From assembly GCF_027359925.1 (NCBI RefSeq), contig NZ_CP114767.1, positions 434,001 to 498,000 of the forward strand: a DNA stretch of 64,000 nucleotides, in the 5' to 3' direction. Positions within the stretch are counted from its first letter, which is position 1, and every line of letters begins with the position of its first letter. Below are positions 63,529-64,000 of this stretch, piece by piece. The translations under genes were made by a program, and so were the position numbers. The notes beneath the pieces were generated by a model. The model was not told the origin of the DNA. It saw only the letters and a list, made by a program, of their open reading frames with translations, and did not search any database. Origin of the DNA: Hymenobacter canadensis (lineage in GTDB: Bacteria; Bacteroidota; Bacteroidia; Cytophagales; Hymenobacteraceae).

Positions 63529-64000
63529 TCAATCGCCCCCACAGCCCCCGCCGCAACCACCGCAGCCTGAGTCTCCCCCGCAACCAGAGTCGCTGCCGCA
63601 CCCGGAGCCGCCAGAACCATCACTATCGGCGCCATCGGCATGGCTGTCGAAGTGGTGGCCGCAGTCGTGCCAGGAGTCGATGCCGTCGCTGCTACCCGAC
63701 CAATCGGCTCCGCTGGTTTGCTCTTGCTCGCGCTGGGCCCGATATAGTTCTTGGTCAAGCACGTGGCCATCGGGCGACTGAAACGTGGGCAGCAGAAACA
63801 GCACTCCCCCAAGTTGAGCAGCCAGCGCCGTGGCGGCAACGGCATCCTGCAAGGTTAACTGGCCCAAAGTCGTGTCGTAGCCGATAATCTTGCTTTCCAG
63901 CTTATGACGCAGCGTGGTACCGGCTGGCGTTAGGTGCCAAATCCCCAGCGCCCAGCGCCACCAGCTGAGCTTGTACAGACCGACTAAGGGCCGATGCTGG
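63529..64000 (-). CDS. Gly/Cys-rich C-terminal protein, uncharacterised (N-terminus beyond window)
   Basis: The frame is open from the right edge, so the N-terminus is missing and 156 residues are visible. The visible start has hydrophobic, helical sequence (KLSWWRWALGIWHL) and then a region with a hydrophobic helix (DAVAATALAAQLGGVLFLL). The C-terminal 55 residues become acidic, then Ser/Asp/Gly/Cys-rich, ending in repeated GCGG units (about seven Cys). Proteins with such Cys/Gly tails are seen among membrane proteins of Bacteroidota, but I do not recognise this one. A disulfide- or metal-binding tail is possible. Confidence 0.65.
   Translation of the reverse strand, partial: QHRPLVGLYKLSWWRWALGIWHLTPAGTTLRHKLESKIIGYDTTLGQLTLQDAVAATALAAQLGGVLFLLPTFQSPDGHVLDQELYRAQREQEQTSGADWSGSSDGIDSWHDCGHHFDSHADGADSDGSGGSGCGSDSGCGGDSGCGGCGGGCGGD

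Overview
The window looks like chromosomal DNA from a high-GC Bacteroidota, most likely Hymenobacter or a close relative in the Cytophagales. This is inferred from a secreted protein with a type IX secretion (T9SS) C-terminal domain, Bacteroidota-type promoter boxes (TAnnTTTG, sometimes with an upstream TTG), near absence of Shine-Dalgarno sequences, and the family content. No transposase, integrase, CRISPR array or rRNA was seen. Two tRNA genes are present.

Layout. 1-4660: copper/heavy-metal locus (metal-binding lipoprotein cut by the left edge, small Cys/His-rich secreted protein, CopA-type P-ATPase, membrane-anchored cupredoxin-like protein). 4784-16230: tRNA-Arg and mainly housekeeping and stress genes (ohr, sucC, GH113-like hydrolase, LolD-like ATPase, a possible single-strand-annealing protein, recQ, DJ-1/PfpI protein, monooxygenase, MDR reductase, ohrR-ohr with a candidate operator, rhodanese). 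16322-26140: T9SS cargo protein, PASTA protein with a tandem-fused D-Ala-D-Ala ligase, pgk, a small membrane protein, an M50 protease and a HAD phosphatase. 26314-26387: tRNA with CAU anticodon.

26978-55404: a large exopolysaccharide region in two converging blocks. The + block encodes the initiating sugar-phosphate transferase, a WecG/TagA glycosyltransferase, a seven-gene putative CDP-sugar module (RfbF, SDR, RmlC-like epimerase, COG4091 oxidoreductase, C-methyltransferase, DUF4910 aminopeptidase-like protein, GSA-type aminotransferase) and two GT4 enzymes. The - block reads Wza-like export protein, Wzc-type tyrosine autokinase, a putative glycosyltransferase, flippase, GT4, O-antigen-ligase-like polymerase and three GT-A-type transferases. 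Between them lies a secreted beta-helix/malectin-like protein. 55707-60552: a response regulator/histidine kinase pair, then a SulP anion transporter and beta-carbonic anhydrase. In front of sulP are four 7-bp direct repeats at exact 11-bp spacing. 60734-64000: MDR oxidoreductase, EamA protein, SUMF1/GldJ-like protein, and a Gly/Cys-rich protein cut by the right edge.

The most striking non-genic feature is a set of about ten distinct inverted-repeat families placed at gene borders. Some contain the stop codon of the upstream gene, and one lies in frame inside the D-Ala-D-Ala ligase gene. All family assignments are from reading the sequence; no database search was run.
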